Virus record (IMG/VR): IMGVR_UViG_3300044621_001901
Span: 1 to 24,453 of that record
DNA: 24,453 bases
Source of the DNA: a virus
Reading direction: 5' to 3' (one strand)
The notes below the pieces were generated by a model. That model was not told where the DNA came from and made no database searches. It saw nothing but the letters and a program-made list of their open reading frames with translations. A program made the translations under genes and the position numbers. This document shows, piece after piece, positions 1-5,292 of this stretch (position 1 is the stretch's first letter; each line of letters starts with the position of its first letter).

Positions 1-314
1 TTTATCAAATCGAGTAAATCAAGAGCCTCGGTCAAATCGATCTTACGCCAGTTCGCAGTCCACTCAATCTTGCTCCCGAACGACAACGCACAGGAGACCT
101 TCGAGCAGATCGTTCGACCGATCCGCATATCGCGTAGCTGCGAATCGTAGGCAAACGTTGTGTCTATGATCCCGTTCATCGGGAACTGAAAAATCTCGAT
201 CGTCCACTTACCGCAGACCTCATCGTCGCTGGTGCAACGAGCAAGCCGAGTCAGTTCGGAACGCTTCGGAACTTCCCTCGATGCTTTGATTTCGTAGTAC
301 AGGGTCTCGATCAT
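1..314 (-). CDS. Hypothetical protein, C-terminus cut off by window edge
   Basis: An ATG at 314 opens a frame that stays open for 104 codons to the window edge. It begins MIETLYYEIKASREVPKRSE. The start overlaps the stop of the DUF2997 gene in an ATGA (314-311), so the two are probably translationally coupled. The visible part contains two cysteine pairs (roughly RC..DDEVCG and TICSKVSC) and no membrane segment. I do not recognise the family. As the last visible member of the Ycf46-Ycf35-DUF2997 operon it may belong to the same functional unit, but that rests on position only. Confidence 0.7.
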   Translation of the reverse strand, partial: MIETLYYEIKASREVPKRSELTRLARCTSDDEVCGKWTIEIFQFPMNGIIDTTFAYDSQLRDMRIGRTICSKVSCALSFGSKIEWTANWRKIDLTEALDLLDLI

Positions 315-493
315 CGCTTTGCCTGTTGGCCCTGAGCCTGCTTGAAGTACTCCGGCTTGGTCTCGTCCTTCGTCACCGCGCCGAGTGCCTTTTCGATCCC
401 CTCGGTAAGCGACTTGCAGCCCGAGCCTGAGCAGCCGTTGACCTCGACTGTGACCTTGCCGACCTTGTCGATGATGATTTCCACGTTTTCCAT
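311..493 (-). CDS. DUF2997 family small protein
   Basis: This 60-residue protein has the DUF2997 layout: an N-terminal beta strand pair (VEIIIDKVGKVTVEVNG), a G-x-x-G-x-x-C motif (GCSGSGCKSLTEGIEKALG), and a charged tail ending KPEYFKQ. DUF2997 proteins are about 60 residues long, and in cyanobacteria they commonly sit beside ycf35 (DUF1257), as here. The biochemical role of the family is not established. The start ATG has a good ribosome binding site (GAGGT, 5 nt upstream) that overlaps the end of the DUF1257 gene. The stop overlaps the next start (ATGA). Confidence 0.85.
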   Translation of the reverse strand: MENVEIIIDKVGKVTVEVNGCSGSGCKSLTEGIEKALGAVTKDETKPEYFKQAQGQQAKR

Positions 494-495
494 GA

Positions 496-897
496 TTACC
501 TCGAAAGAGTAAGTTTGACCCGACCGTCAGCCTGGACCGTTTGACGCACCGAGAAGCCTTGTCGCTTTGCTTGCTTGATCGCAACCTCGACCGCATAGGC
601 TTGCTGGAGCTTCCCCAGGCCCTTGATATCGTCCTCGAACGCAACCGCATCCTGCATCCCGTATCCACGCATGAACGGGTCGTACTGGATCTTGAGGCCG
701 GTATCGGTCTTGTGGACCCCGATTTGGTAAGCCTTCGCGTTGGGGTGGACGATCGCCGCATCGCATGGCGTGACCTGTCCGTTGTACCAGCGGAACGTTT
801 TCTGGTCCTGTCGAAGCTCGACGCCGCACTTCGTACAGGCTTTCGCCAGTGCGTCCATGTCCCGGAACTCGACTTCGACCGTTGCAATGTGACTCAT
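496..897 (-). CDS. DUF1257 / Ycf35-like protein
   Basis: The start chosen is the ATG at 897 (MSHIATVEVEF). The MSH opening is typical of Ycf35/DUF1257, and GAGG lies 5 nt upstream. The frame is open further upstream, but that would run through the regulatory palindrome at 924-939. The 133-residue product has the family pattern: an N-terminal strand with a conserved acidic residue and a leucine-rich helix (DMDALAKAC), then CGVELRQDQKTFRWYNG. It ends in a basic segment (IKQAKRQGFSVRQTV). Ycf35 is conserved in cyanobacteria and red-algal plastids and its function is unknown. It lies between the coiled-coil protein and the DUF2997 gene and has its own upstream GGTGGCGTTA plus palindrome element. 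Confidence 0.82.
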   Translation of the reverse strand: MSHIATVEVEFRDMDALAKACTKCGVELRQDQKTFRWYNGQVTPCDAAIVHPNAKAYQIGVHKTDTGLKIQYDPFMRGYGMQDAVAFEDDIKGLGKLQQAYAVEVAIKQAKRQGFSVRQTVQADGRVKLTLSR

Positions 898-923
898 GAT
901 TCCCTCAAAACTTGGTTCGATTC

Positions 924-939
924 TTGGAAACGTTTCCAA
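924..939. promoter_or_regulatory. Perfect palindrome TTGGAAACGTTTCCAA (operator candidate 1)
   Basis: Located 27 nt upstream of the DUF1257 start. The form, a palindrome with central CG and A/T-rich flanks, resembles LacI/GalR-family operators. Regulation is inferred. Confidence 0.6.
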
Positions 940-944
940 ACTTC

Positions 945-954
945 TAACGCCACC
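945..954 (-). promoter_or_regulatory. Intergenic motif GGTGGCGTTA, copy a
   Basis: Lies in the gap before the DUF1257 gene. On the minus strand it is followed after 5 nt by TTGGAAACGTTTCCAA. Five copies (four identical) occur in the left 5.3 kb, which is far above chance for a 10-mer. A promoter or regulator site is inferred. Confidence 0.5.
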
Positions 955-977
955 GACTGGAAAAAGTAAAGCGCCGT

Positions 978-1883
978 TTATTCAAATTCGATCACTCGCT
1001 CGGCAGCGGTGACAACGTGTGCATCGATCGAAGTCTTTAGCCGCGCGAACGCTTCTCGCATTGCCGTGTGTTGGCCGGAATCGGCCTTCATCGCCTTGGT
1101 ATCGAGCCCGACCGCAAGCTGCTCGGCCTGTGCGACCAGTGCGTCCAGCTCGGCATTGTCGCCGATCGAAAGGGACCGGAACCGATCCGCGAACTCGACG
1201 ATGTTATCGACCGCGCGCTGTTGCAGGACTCGCTTCTTGCCGTCCTCGCTTTCGCCACCTTCCAGCCGCTCGGCCACCCCTGCAATCATATCCGCGAACT
1301 CTTGTCGCAACGCAGCCTCGGCAGCATGAGCGGCCTCGTCGAACTTGAGCGCGAACTTCTGCATCTCTTTTTCCCAAATGTCTTTGCCGAGCTTTTCCAG
1401 CTTGCCGTCAGGCTGAACCGATGGGTAGCTGATGTTGATCCAGATCGTTTGGCGAACGTCAAAATTGTAGTCCGAATCGACGTACAGGTCGGCCAGCCGA
1501 GTCCTGGCATCGGCCTTGACTGCATCCCAGTTTGCCCACAGTTCGTCCTTGGCTGCTTGCAAGTGCTCTTGGAAGCTTGCGATTTGCTCGTTCATCCAGA
1601 CGATCTTGTCGGCCTTGATCAGCCGTGTTCCCTCTTCGTACTTGACCGTGTAGCCCTGCCACAGAGCCCGAGCCGATCGAATGATCGCGTAGACCGCTTT
1701 GACCTGGGGAAGCTTCTTGTTAAGGATCTGCCGTGTGCCCGATACCGACTTGACCTCGGAATCGAAGAACTCGGCCATGCGAGCCCGTTGGCCGTCGGTG
1801 AATTTCTTGCCTGCCGAGAAGCTTGTCACTTCGAGCTTGCAGCCCGACATCTGATCGGCCAGTTGTGTACCCAGTGAAACCAT
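978..1883 (-). CDS. Coiled-coil protein of the Ycf46/Ycf35 operon (possibly DUF3150-like)
   Basis: The 301-residue acidic, mostly helical protein starts at an ATG with GGAG 7 nt upstream. A compact N-terminal part (about 1-60) is followed by W-Q-G-Y-T-V-K-Y-E-E-G-T-R-L-I, then helices and an ISYPSVQP strand near residue 155. A long coiled-coil C-terminal half follows. This layout reminds me of DUF3150 proteins, which occur beside AAA+ ATPases in phages, but the match is weak. It sits between the AAA+ ATPase and Ycf35-like genes, each preceded by a GGTGGCGTTA element, so a shared complex is plausible. No catalytic motif is visible. Confidence 0.75.
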   Translation of the reverse strand: MVSLGTQLADQMSGCKLEVTSFSAGKKFTDGQRARMAEFFDSEVKSVSGTRQILNKKLPQVKAVYAIIRSARALWQGYTVKYEEGTRLIKADKIVWMNEQIASFQEHLQAAKDELWANWDAVKADARTRLADLYVDSDYNFDVRQTIWINISYPSVQPDGKLEKLGKDIWEKEMQKFALKFDEAAHAAEAALRQEFADMIAGVAERLEGGESEDGKKRVLQQRAVDNIVEFADRFRSLSIGDNAELDALVAQAEQLAVGLDTKAMKADSGQHTAMREAFARLKTSIDAHVVTAAERVIEFE

Positions 1884-1921
1884 TTTGAACTCCGTAGAAA
1901 AAAGGAACGATCACAAAATAC

Positions 1922-1931
1922 TAACGCCACC
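1922..1931 (-). promoter_or_regulatory. Intergenic motif GGTGGCGTTA, copy b
   Basis: Lies between the AAA+ ATPase and the coiled-coil gene. After 5 nt comes TTGTGATCGTTCC, which looks like a degenerate version of the palindrome next to copies a and c. Confidence 0.5.
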
Positions 1932-1947
1932 AACCGACAGGAAAAAA

Positions 1948-3408
1948 CTACTCGATCGTTCTTTTGGCGATTTCTTTCGTCCTGGTGTAAGGCCCCGGAA
2001 CGCTCGCCGACAGGAACCGGCCCTCGGCCCCTGCTCGTAGCTTAGCGATCGCCTCGGGTGCTTGCTTGGCGACCGGTACGATATACGCCGCCGCTTCGTT
2101 GAGCGTGATCGAAAGGGAATCTGCGATCTCGCAGCACGCTTCGATCTCGGCCCCGGTCCATTCGTTTTCCGTCAGCCGAGCAATCAGCTTCGTGTCGGTG
2201 TGTCCGAACTTTGCAGCGTAGATCTTCCAGATCGCTGTTCGTTCTTCCAGGTCCGGTAGGTCGAAGAACCAAGTCCCGAGCTTGAACCGTCGCTTCAATT
2301 CCGGTGGCAGGTCCGTCAGGCTGTTGCAGGTCGCAATCCAAAGGGTCTCGCCGCCGCTGATCGCATCGATCACCTTCAGCGCCTCGCGGATCTGTGCTTC
2401 GGACTGTCCGACCAGTGAGCCCTTCGTGCCTCCCAGGTCGAGTTGGATCGTTGGGATTCCACCTTCGGAACCAGCCGCCTTCGCTACAGCCGACTTCGCA
2501 GCCCCAGGAGGACCGACCAGGATCGTACCGGTCGCCCTTCGATCCTGCATCCAGGACAACAGTTGGCCTAGTTGATCTTGCGATACCCCGCTGGAGTCCG
2601 AACCCGCAGCTCCGAGGCACTTTTCGATCTCGTCGACGAAGACGATCGCCTTGGGTTTTGCCTTGCCTTTGAGGACCGACCGCATGAATGTCTTGTAGGC
2701 ACCGCAGCCTCCGATCTTGTCGAATCCCCCCTGCTGGGTGACCACTCGCAGCCCCGGTGTCTGATCGATCTTCTTTCGCTTCGATTCCCACAGTTGGTCG
2801 ACTTCGAGCCCTTCGGTCTTGCTCATCGCCAACGATGCCAGATTCTCCGCACAGAACGCCGTGACTCCGATCGCTGCATTCGCCCCGCTCTCGATCGTCT
2901 CTTTGCTTGCGTCCGCCTGCCCCCACTCGCAAACCGTCGAGATAATTTCCCGCAGTTGCTCTTGGTTCGGCAGGGGGTCGTCGAACTGGACAACGTCGTG
3001 AATCAGCTCCGGTGGCAGGGTCGCAACACCGAGCAGCACCAGGGTCTTCTTCGAGGCCTTGAAATCGTCTCGCAGATTCCAGATCGCTTGGATCGCTCGT
3101 GGATCCTCAAGAAACAGGTGAGCGTTGCAGATGATCACCGCTTGGCGGTTGGCCAGCTCTCCAAGGTCAGACAGGAAATTGACCAGCGAACCTTGATAAT
3201 CCTGTTGGGGGAGTCCGGCCAGTGCGTCGGTCGCTCGCTGATCGTCTTTCGTGGTTCTGGCCCCTCGGACCACATCCCAAACGATGACCCCGACCGGATC
3301 GGCGAAATCTGCGAACTGCTCGCGGATCGTTTTGATCGTCGCCGCTGGGTCGCCCGTCGTCACAGAAACCAAAGGAACGCCAGCTCGAAATGCTCTTGAA
3401 ACCTGCAT
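1948..3408 (-). CDS. Ycf46-like AAA+ ATPase with Walker B segment placed before Walker A
   Basis: The start chosen is the ATG at 3408 (MQVSRAFRAG) with GAGGTGG just upstream; longer starts would cross the regulatory palindrome. The 486-residue protein has a Ycf46-type N-terminal half (TTGDPAATIKTIREQF, then VIVWDVVRG, then a VLLGVATLPPEL strand) and a C-terminal AAA+ core. A Walker B-like IVFVDEIEK is at about 255-263, followed by SGVSQDQLGQLLSWMQD. Only then comes the P-loop GPPGAAKS at 299-306, followed by GSLVGQSEAQIREAL, a sensor-1 IATCN (358-362) and the LPPELKRRF arginine-finger region. In canonical AAA+ proteins Walker A precedes Walker B. The P-loop also has Ala where Gly normally precedes Lys. 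Probable ATP-driven remodelling factor; its substrate is unknown. Confidence 0.88.
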   Translation of the reverse strand: MQVSRAFRAGVPLVSVTTGDPAATIKTIREQFADFADPVGVIVWDVVRGARTTKDDQRATDALAGLPQQDYQGSLVNFLSDLGELANRQAVIICNAHLFLEDPRAIQAIWNLRDDFKASKKTLVLLGVATLPPELIHDVVQFDDPLPNQEQLREIISTVCEWGQADASKETIESGANAAIGVTAFCAENLASLAMSKTEGLEVDQLWESKRKKIDQTPGLRVVTQQGGFDKIGGCGAYKTFMRSVLKGKAKPKAIVFVDEIEKCLGAAGSDSSGVSQDQLGQLLSWMQDRRATGTILVGPPGAAKSAVAKAAGSEGGIPTIQLDLGGTKGSLVGQSEAQIREALKVIDAISGGETLWIATCNSLTDLPPELKRRFKLGTWFFDLPDLEERTAIWKIYAAKFGHTDTKLIARLTENEWTGAEIEACCEIADSLSITLNEAAAYIVPVAKQAPEAIAKLRAGAEGRFLSASVPGPYTRTKEIAKRTIE

Positions 3409-3435
3409 AGTCCCACCTCTTTGAGTGAATGAATC

Positions 3436-3451
3436 TTGGAAACGTTTCCAA
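3436..3451. promoter_or_regulatory. Perfect palindrome TTGGAAACGTTTCCAA (operator candidate 2)
   Basis: Located 28 nt upstream of the AAA+ ATPase start, with the same spacing to GGTGGCGTTA as candidate 1. Confidence 0.6.
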
Positions 3452-3456
3452 ACCTT

Positions 3457-3466
3457 TAACGCCACC
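3457..3466 (-). promoter_or_regulatory. Intergenic motif GGTGGCGTTA, copy c
   Basis: Lies between the CsrA-like gene and the AAA+ ATPase gene. It is followed after 5 nt by the perfect palindrome, with the same geometry as copy a. Confidence 0.5.
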
Positions 3467-3484
3467 GAAGCAAAAAAGGAAACG

Positions 3485-3682
3485 TCATTTTTTTACATTT
3501 TCAGGCAATCGCGGATCGCCCGGGTTTTTCTTGCGAATGAAATCCTCTCGCTCGATCGTCGCCCCGTTTGGGTTCTCGACCAGCAGCACCACCTTTCGCT
3601 CGCCGACGCTCTCGACTGTGACCCGGGTTGACCCGTCGATCCAGAAAACGTCCCCTCGCCATGCCTTGATTTTCAGGGCCAT
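3485..3682 (-). CDS. CsrA-like small RNA-binding protein
   Basis: The start chosen is the ATG at 3682 with AAAGGTG upstream; the frame is open to a TTG at 3712 but without a better signal. The 65-residue product (MALKIKAWRGDVFWIDG...) follows the CsrA strand pattern. TRVTVESVGERKVVLLVENP aligns with the ITVTILGV...VRIGINAP core, and ATIEREDFIRKK aligns with AVHREEIYERI. The arginine equivalent to CsrA Arg44 (IER) is kept, while the N-terminal LTR RNA-binding motif is not. CsrA proteins are about 61 residues and control mRNA translation by binding GGA motifs. Here it could regulate phage or host translation, or have a diverged target. The call rests on pattern only. Confidence 0.65.
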   Translation of the reverse strand: MALKIKAWRGDVFWIDGSTRVTVESVGERKVVLLVENPNGATIEREDFIRKKNPGDPRLPENVKK

Positions 3683-3701
3683 GTTGCACCTTTGTTGCTG
3701 A

Positions 3702-3965
3702 TTACTTGCCAAGAATTGCCGAGTTGCTTGCTGCGATCTCTCGCTGCTTCTCGGTCAGGAAAAACCCGCTGACGATCCCCAAGCATCGATCATCGGCATC
3801 AGATTGCCGAGCGTGCCAGACGGAATCAAACACCCCGTAGACTTGATCCACGGTCACATAGACCATCCCCTCGGTGAGCAAGACCTGTTCGAGGACTTCG
3901 CTTGGCATCTGCAAGTCGCAGAACTGGAAGCCTTCGGAGTCGGTCGTCACGTTCAATTCAGCCAT
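3702..3965 (-). CDS. Hypothetical small protein
   Basis: This 87-residue acidic protein starts MAELNVTTDSEGFQFCD. Its ATG follows an AGGAG ribosome binding site with 7-nt spacing. The binding site lies in a 14-bp leader (CTCTAAGCAGGAGA) shared with the next two upstream genes. A strand-rich middle (GMVYVTVDQVYGVFDSVWH) is followed by a helical C-terminus. I do not recognise it. Context suggests an early-expressed phage accessory or host-interaction protein. Confidence 0.7.
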   Translation of the reverse strand: MAELNVTTDSEGFQFCDLQMPSEVLEQVLLTEGMVYVTVDQVYGVFDSVWHARQSDADDRCLGIVSGFFLTEKQREIAASNSAILGK

Positions 3966-3971
3966 CGTAAA

Positions 3972-3985
3972 TCTCCTGCTTAGAG
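3972..3985 (-). repeat. Shared leader/RBS repeat, copy 1
   Basis: CTCTAAGCAGGAGA on the minus strand, just upstream of the gene at 3702-3965. It contains the ribosome binding site and is identical to copy 2. Confidence 0.7.
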
Positions 3986-4022
3986 TGAAAGAACCGGAGC
4001 CGACCCGGAAACGGCTGGGGGG

Positions 4023-4262
4023 TTACTTGCCGAAGAGGTGGCTAAAACCCCAGAATGCAATCGCTCGGCTCTTGATCTTGGCCTGTGTCCTGGTTGCGAT
4101 ACTGTGGCATGCGGTGTAGTGACCCGCGACGGAATCCCAAGCTAGCACTCGGCCATTTTTTCCGGGCTCGACAAGGATCTTGTTTTCGCGGACGCCCTCA
4201 CCCGAGAAGGCCTTGCATCGAATGGTCAGCTCTACGTCTTGGCTTGCTGTTACTGTTGCCAT
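4023..4262 (-). CDS. Hypothetical small protein
   Basis: The 79-residue product starts MATVTASQDVELTIRCKAF. The middle carries VLAWDSVAGHYTACHSI and the C-terminus is basic and aromatic. The ATG lies 10 nt after AGGAG, in the same CTCTAAGCAGGAGA leader found before the two neighbouring small genes. No family is recognised. Pre-early phage proteins often look like this, but no function can be assigned. Confidence 0.7.
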   Translation of the reverse strand: MATVTASQDVELTIRCKAFSGEGVRENKILVEPGKNGRVLAWDSVAGHYTACHSIATRTQAKIKSRAIAFWGFSHLFGK

Positions 4263-4271
4263 CTGTCATCG

Positions 4272-4285
4272 TCTCCTGCTTAGAG
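4272..4285 (-). repeat. Shared leader/RBS repeat, copy 2
   Basis: CTCTAAGCAGGAGA on the minus strand before the gene at 4023-4262. It is preceded, as in copy 1, by CA. Confidence 0.7.
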
Positions 4286-4324
4286 TGTTTGCGGGACCAA
4301 ACATTTCGGCCCCCATTATCAAGG

Positions 4325-4348
4325 GCCCAGTCCCCGGAGGAACTGGGC
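4325..4348. repeat. 7-bp inverted repeat (hairpin) between two small genes
   Basis: GCCCAGT at 4325-4331 pairs perfectly with ACTGGGC at 4342-4348 around a 10-nt loop. A T-rich stretch follows on the plus strand from about 4354. In leftward transcripts it has no U-tract, so it is more likely a processing or attenuation hairpin than a leftward terminator. Confidence 0.4.
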
Positions 4349-4368
4349 GCGACATTTTGTTTTTATTT

Positions 4369-4578
4369 TCACACGCCATCGATTAGGTCTTGATCGTGCA
4401 GGATTTGCTCGGTCGCGTCCCTGAGCATCGCCAGGATCATTTCGTCCCGCTCGCTCATCTTCGAGGCTTCTGCTGGCACTGATCTTGCCCGAGCTTGGAT
4501 TTGACCCAGCAGTTCGATCACTGCGGTTCGAGCGTACTCAGGATCTTGAACTGGACTCACTGAAAAAATAACCATCAT
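4369..4578 (-). CDS. Hypothetical small protein
   Basis: This 69-residue, mostly helical acidic protein starts MMVIFSVSPVQDPEYART. The first of two consecutive ATGs has AGGAG 5 nt upstream, in the variant leader CTCTAAGTAGGAGA. It is the first recognisable gene downstream of the repeat-rich non-coding region at 4.6-5.3 kb, so it probably heads the leftward operon. The family is unknown. Confidence 0.65.
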   Translation of the reverse strand: MMVIFSVSPVQDPEYARTAVIELLGQIQARARSVPAEASKMSERDEMILAMLRDATEQILHDQDLIDGV

Positions 4579-4582
4579 TCGA

Positions 4583-4596
4583 TCTCCTACTTAGAG
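4583..4596 (-). repeat. Shared leader/RBS repeat, copy 3
   Basis: CTCTAAGTAGGAGA on the minus strand before the gene at 4369-4578. It differs by one base from copies 1 and 2. Confidence 0.7.
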
Positions 4597-4686
4597 CTAC
4601 TTCAACAGCGGGTACTTCCCGCCACATCTATCTAGGCCCAATCCGGTCGAAAACAGGGCGCAAAATCTCGAAAAGTTTTTTGCCCT

Positions 4687-4707
4687 GCGTTTTCCCAGCG
4701 TTTTCCC
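4687..4707. repeat. Tandem direct repeat of GCGTTTTCCC
   Basis: Two 10-bp copies spaced one helical turn apart (11 bp), next to motif copy d. The spacing suggests cooperative protein binding. It could equally be an iteron-like element. Confidence 0.45.
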
Positions 4708-4718
4708 TGGCAATCTTA

Positions 4719-4728
4719 TAACGCCACC
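4719..4728 (-). promoter_or_regulatory. Intergenic motif GGTGGCGTTA, copy d
   Basis: Lies in the non-coding region upstream of the small-gene operon. It is followed by TATAAGATTG, giving a -10-like TATAAG, then by a tandem GGGAAAACGC repeat. It may be the operon promoter. Confidence 0.45.
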
Positions 4729-4808
4729 GTCCAGCAGAAAAAAAAGCAAGATTCCTTTTTTTAGCCGTTTTTTGGTTTTTTCGGCCCTGCGCGCGCCCGC
4801 CCTTTGTC

Positions 4809-4912
4809 CCAGGACACCAGCCCTGGACAGGTACAGCCAGCCAAATTGCAGCAGCGCCAGGGGCATGTTGACCCCCAGGGACTCGGATTCGATGCGTCTT
4901 TCGGTGTCCTGG
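4809..4912. repeat. Long-range 10-bp inverted repeat
   Basis: CCAGGACACC (4809-4818) and its exact reverse complement GGTGTCCTGG (4903-4912) lie 84 nt apart in non-coding DNA. Confidence 0.4.
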
Positions 4913-5150
4913 ACCGGGTTGTCAGGTTGGACAGAGCCCGGATTTAGCTACCACGCAAAAAATCCAATGCGGGGTTGCGAGCCCCTGCCAGTCGCCGGTC
5001 GAACCGGCTCGCCTCAGATTGCGTCCGAGACTATCCCTCTGCGGTATGGACCGCAGCCGCTAGCTCCCTGTCGGATCATTCGACGCACACACGCAGGCAG
5101 CACTTCCAAGAATTTTTTCATCCGAGTTTTGCCCCGATCTAGTTTATCGC

Positions 5151-5179
5151 TTGAAGCTGACAGATCACTTTGCTACAAT
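5151..5179 (+). promoter_or_regulatory. Near-consensus sigma70 promoter pointing right
   Basis: TTGAAG (5151-5156), a 17-nt spacer, then TACAAT (5174-5179) preceded by TGC, i.e. an extended -10. Initiation is expected at about 5185-5187. It is the only clear plus-strand transcription signal in the window and points into the structured segment, towards the 3' end of the glycosyltransferase gene. Confidence 0.6.
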
Positions 5180-5183
5180 TCTC

Positions 5184-5286
5184 GGTGCTGGTTGGTTGGT
5201 CTCGCAAAAAACCGCGCTTGAGCTCAGGGAAACCTGGGCTCTTGTCGTTTCAGCACCGAACGCCGTCGAGGGCTACCAACCCTCGC
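5184..5286 (+). ncRNA. Candidate structured non-coding RNA
   Basis: Directly after the plus-strand promoter the sequence can fold into three helices. An 8-bp long-range stem joins CGGTGCTG (5183-5190) to CAGCACCG (5251-5258). A 9-bp stem with one G-U pair, capped by a GAAA tetraloop, lies at 5220-5241. A 6-bp stem CGAGGG/CCCTCG with a 7-nt loop lies at 5267-5285. The segment GGTTGGT (5190-5196) can also pair with ACCAACC (5275-5281), which would give a pseudoknot or an alternative fold. No open frame with a start signal explains it. No U-tract follows, so the 3' end is uncertain. I do not recognise a known RNA family. Confidence 0.4.
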
Positions 5287-5292
5287 CAATCA

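Larger units (their letters stand above)
4579..5292. other. Non-coding, repeat-rich region between structural and early modules
   Basis: About 700 bases hold no convincing gene; open frames here have atypical composition and no good start signals. The content I can see is: a leader repeat at 4583; motif copy d at 4719; two GCGTTTTCCC copies 11 bp apart (4687-4696, 4698-4707); a 10-bp inverted repeat CCAGGACACC/GGTGTCCTGG (4809-4818, 4903-4912); a hairpin CTGCGGT-ATGG-ACCGCAG near 5039-5056; and the plus-strand promoter plus RNA candidate. This is where I would expect early promoters, operators or a replication origin. Confidence 0.55.

Noticed and set aside
541-3399. Long plus-strand open frames opposite the AAA+ and coiled-coil genes
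   Set aside because: They are complementary-strand shadows of strongly supported minus-strand genes with good ribosome binding sites.
4719-4740. Sigma54 -24/-12 promoter at motif copy d
   Set aside because: TGGC and TTGC are present, but the GG-to-GC spacing is 12, not 10, and other copies do not keep TTGC.
4597-4866. Minus-strand open frame of 89 codons in the intergenic region
   Set aside because: It has no ribosome binding site, runs through the repeats and motif d, and has low-complexity basic content. Probably not coding.
4990-5060. tRNA-like hairpins on the minus strand, including CTCGG-ACGCAAT-CTGAG and a CCGGTTCGACCGG T-arm lookalike
   Set aside because: The T-loop would have only 5 nt, position 33 would be C rather than U, and no acceptor stem can be formed at the right distance. 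No tRNA is called.
4772-5221. Plus-strand open frame of 149 codons
   Set aside because: No start signal, atypical composition and overlap with the hairpin-rich region; it shows no recognisable domain.
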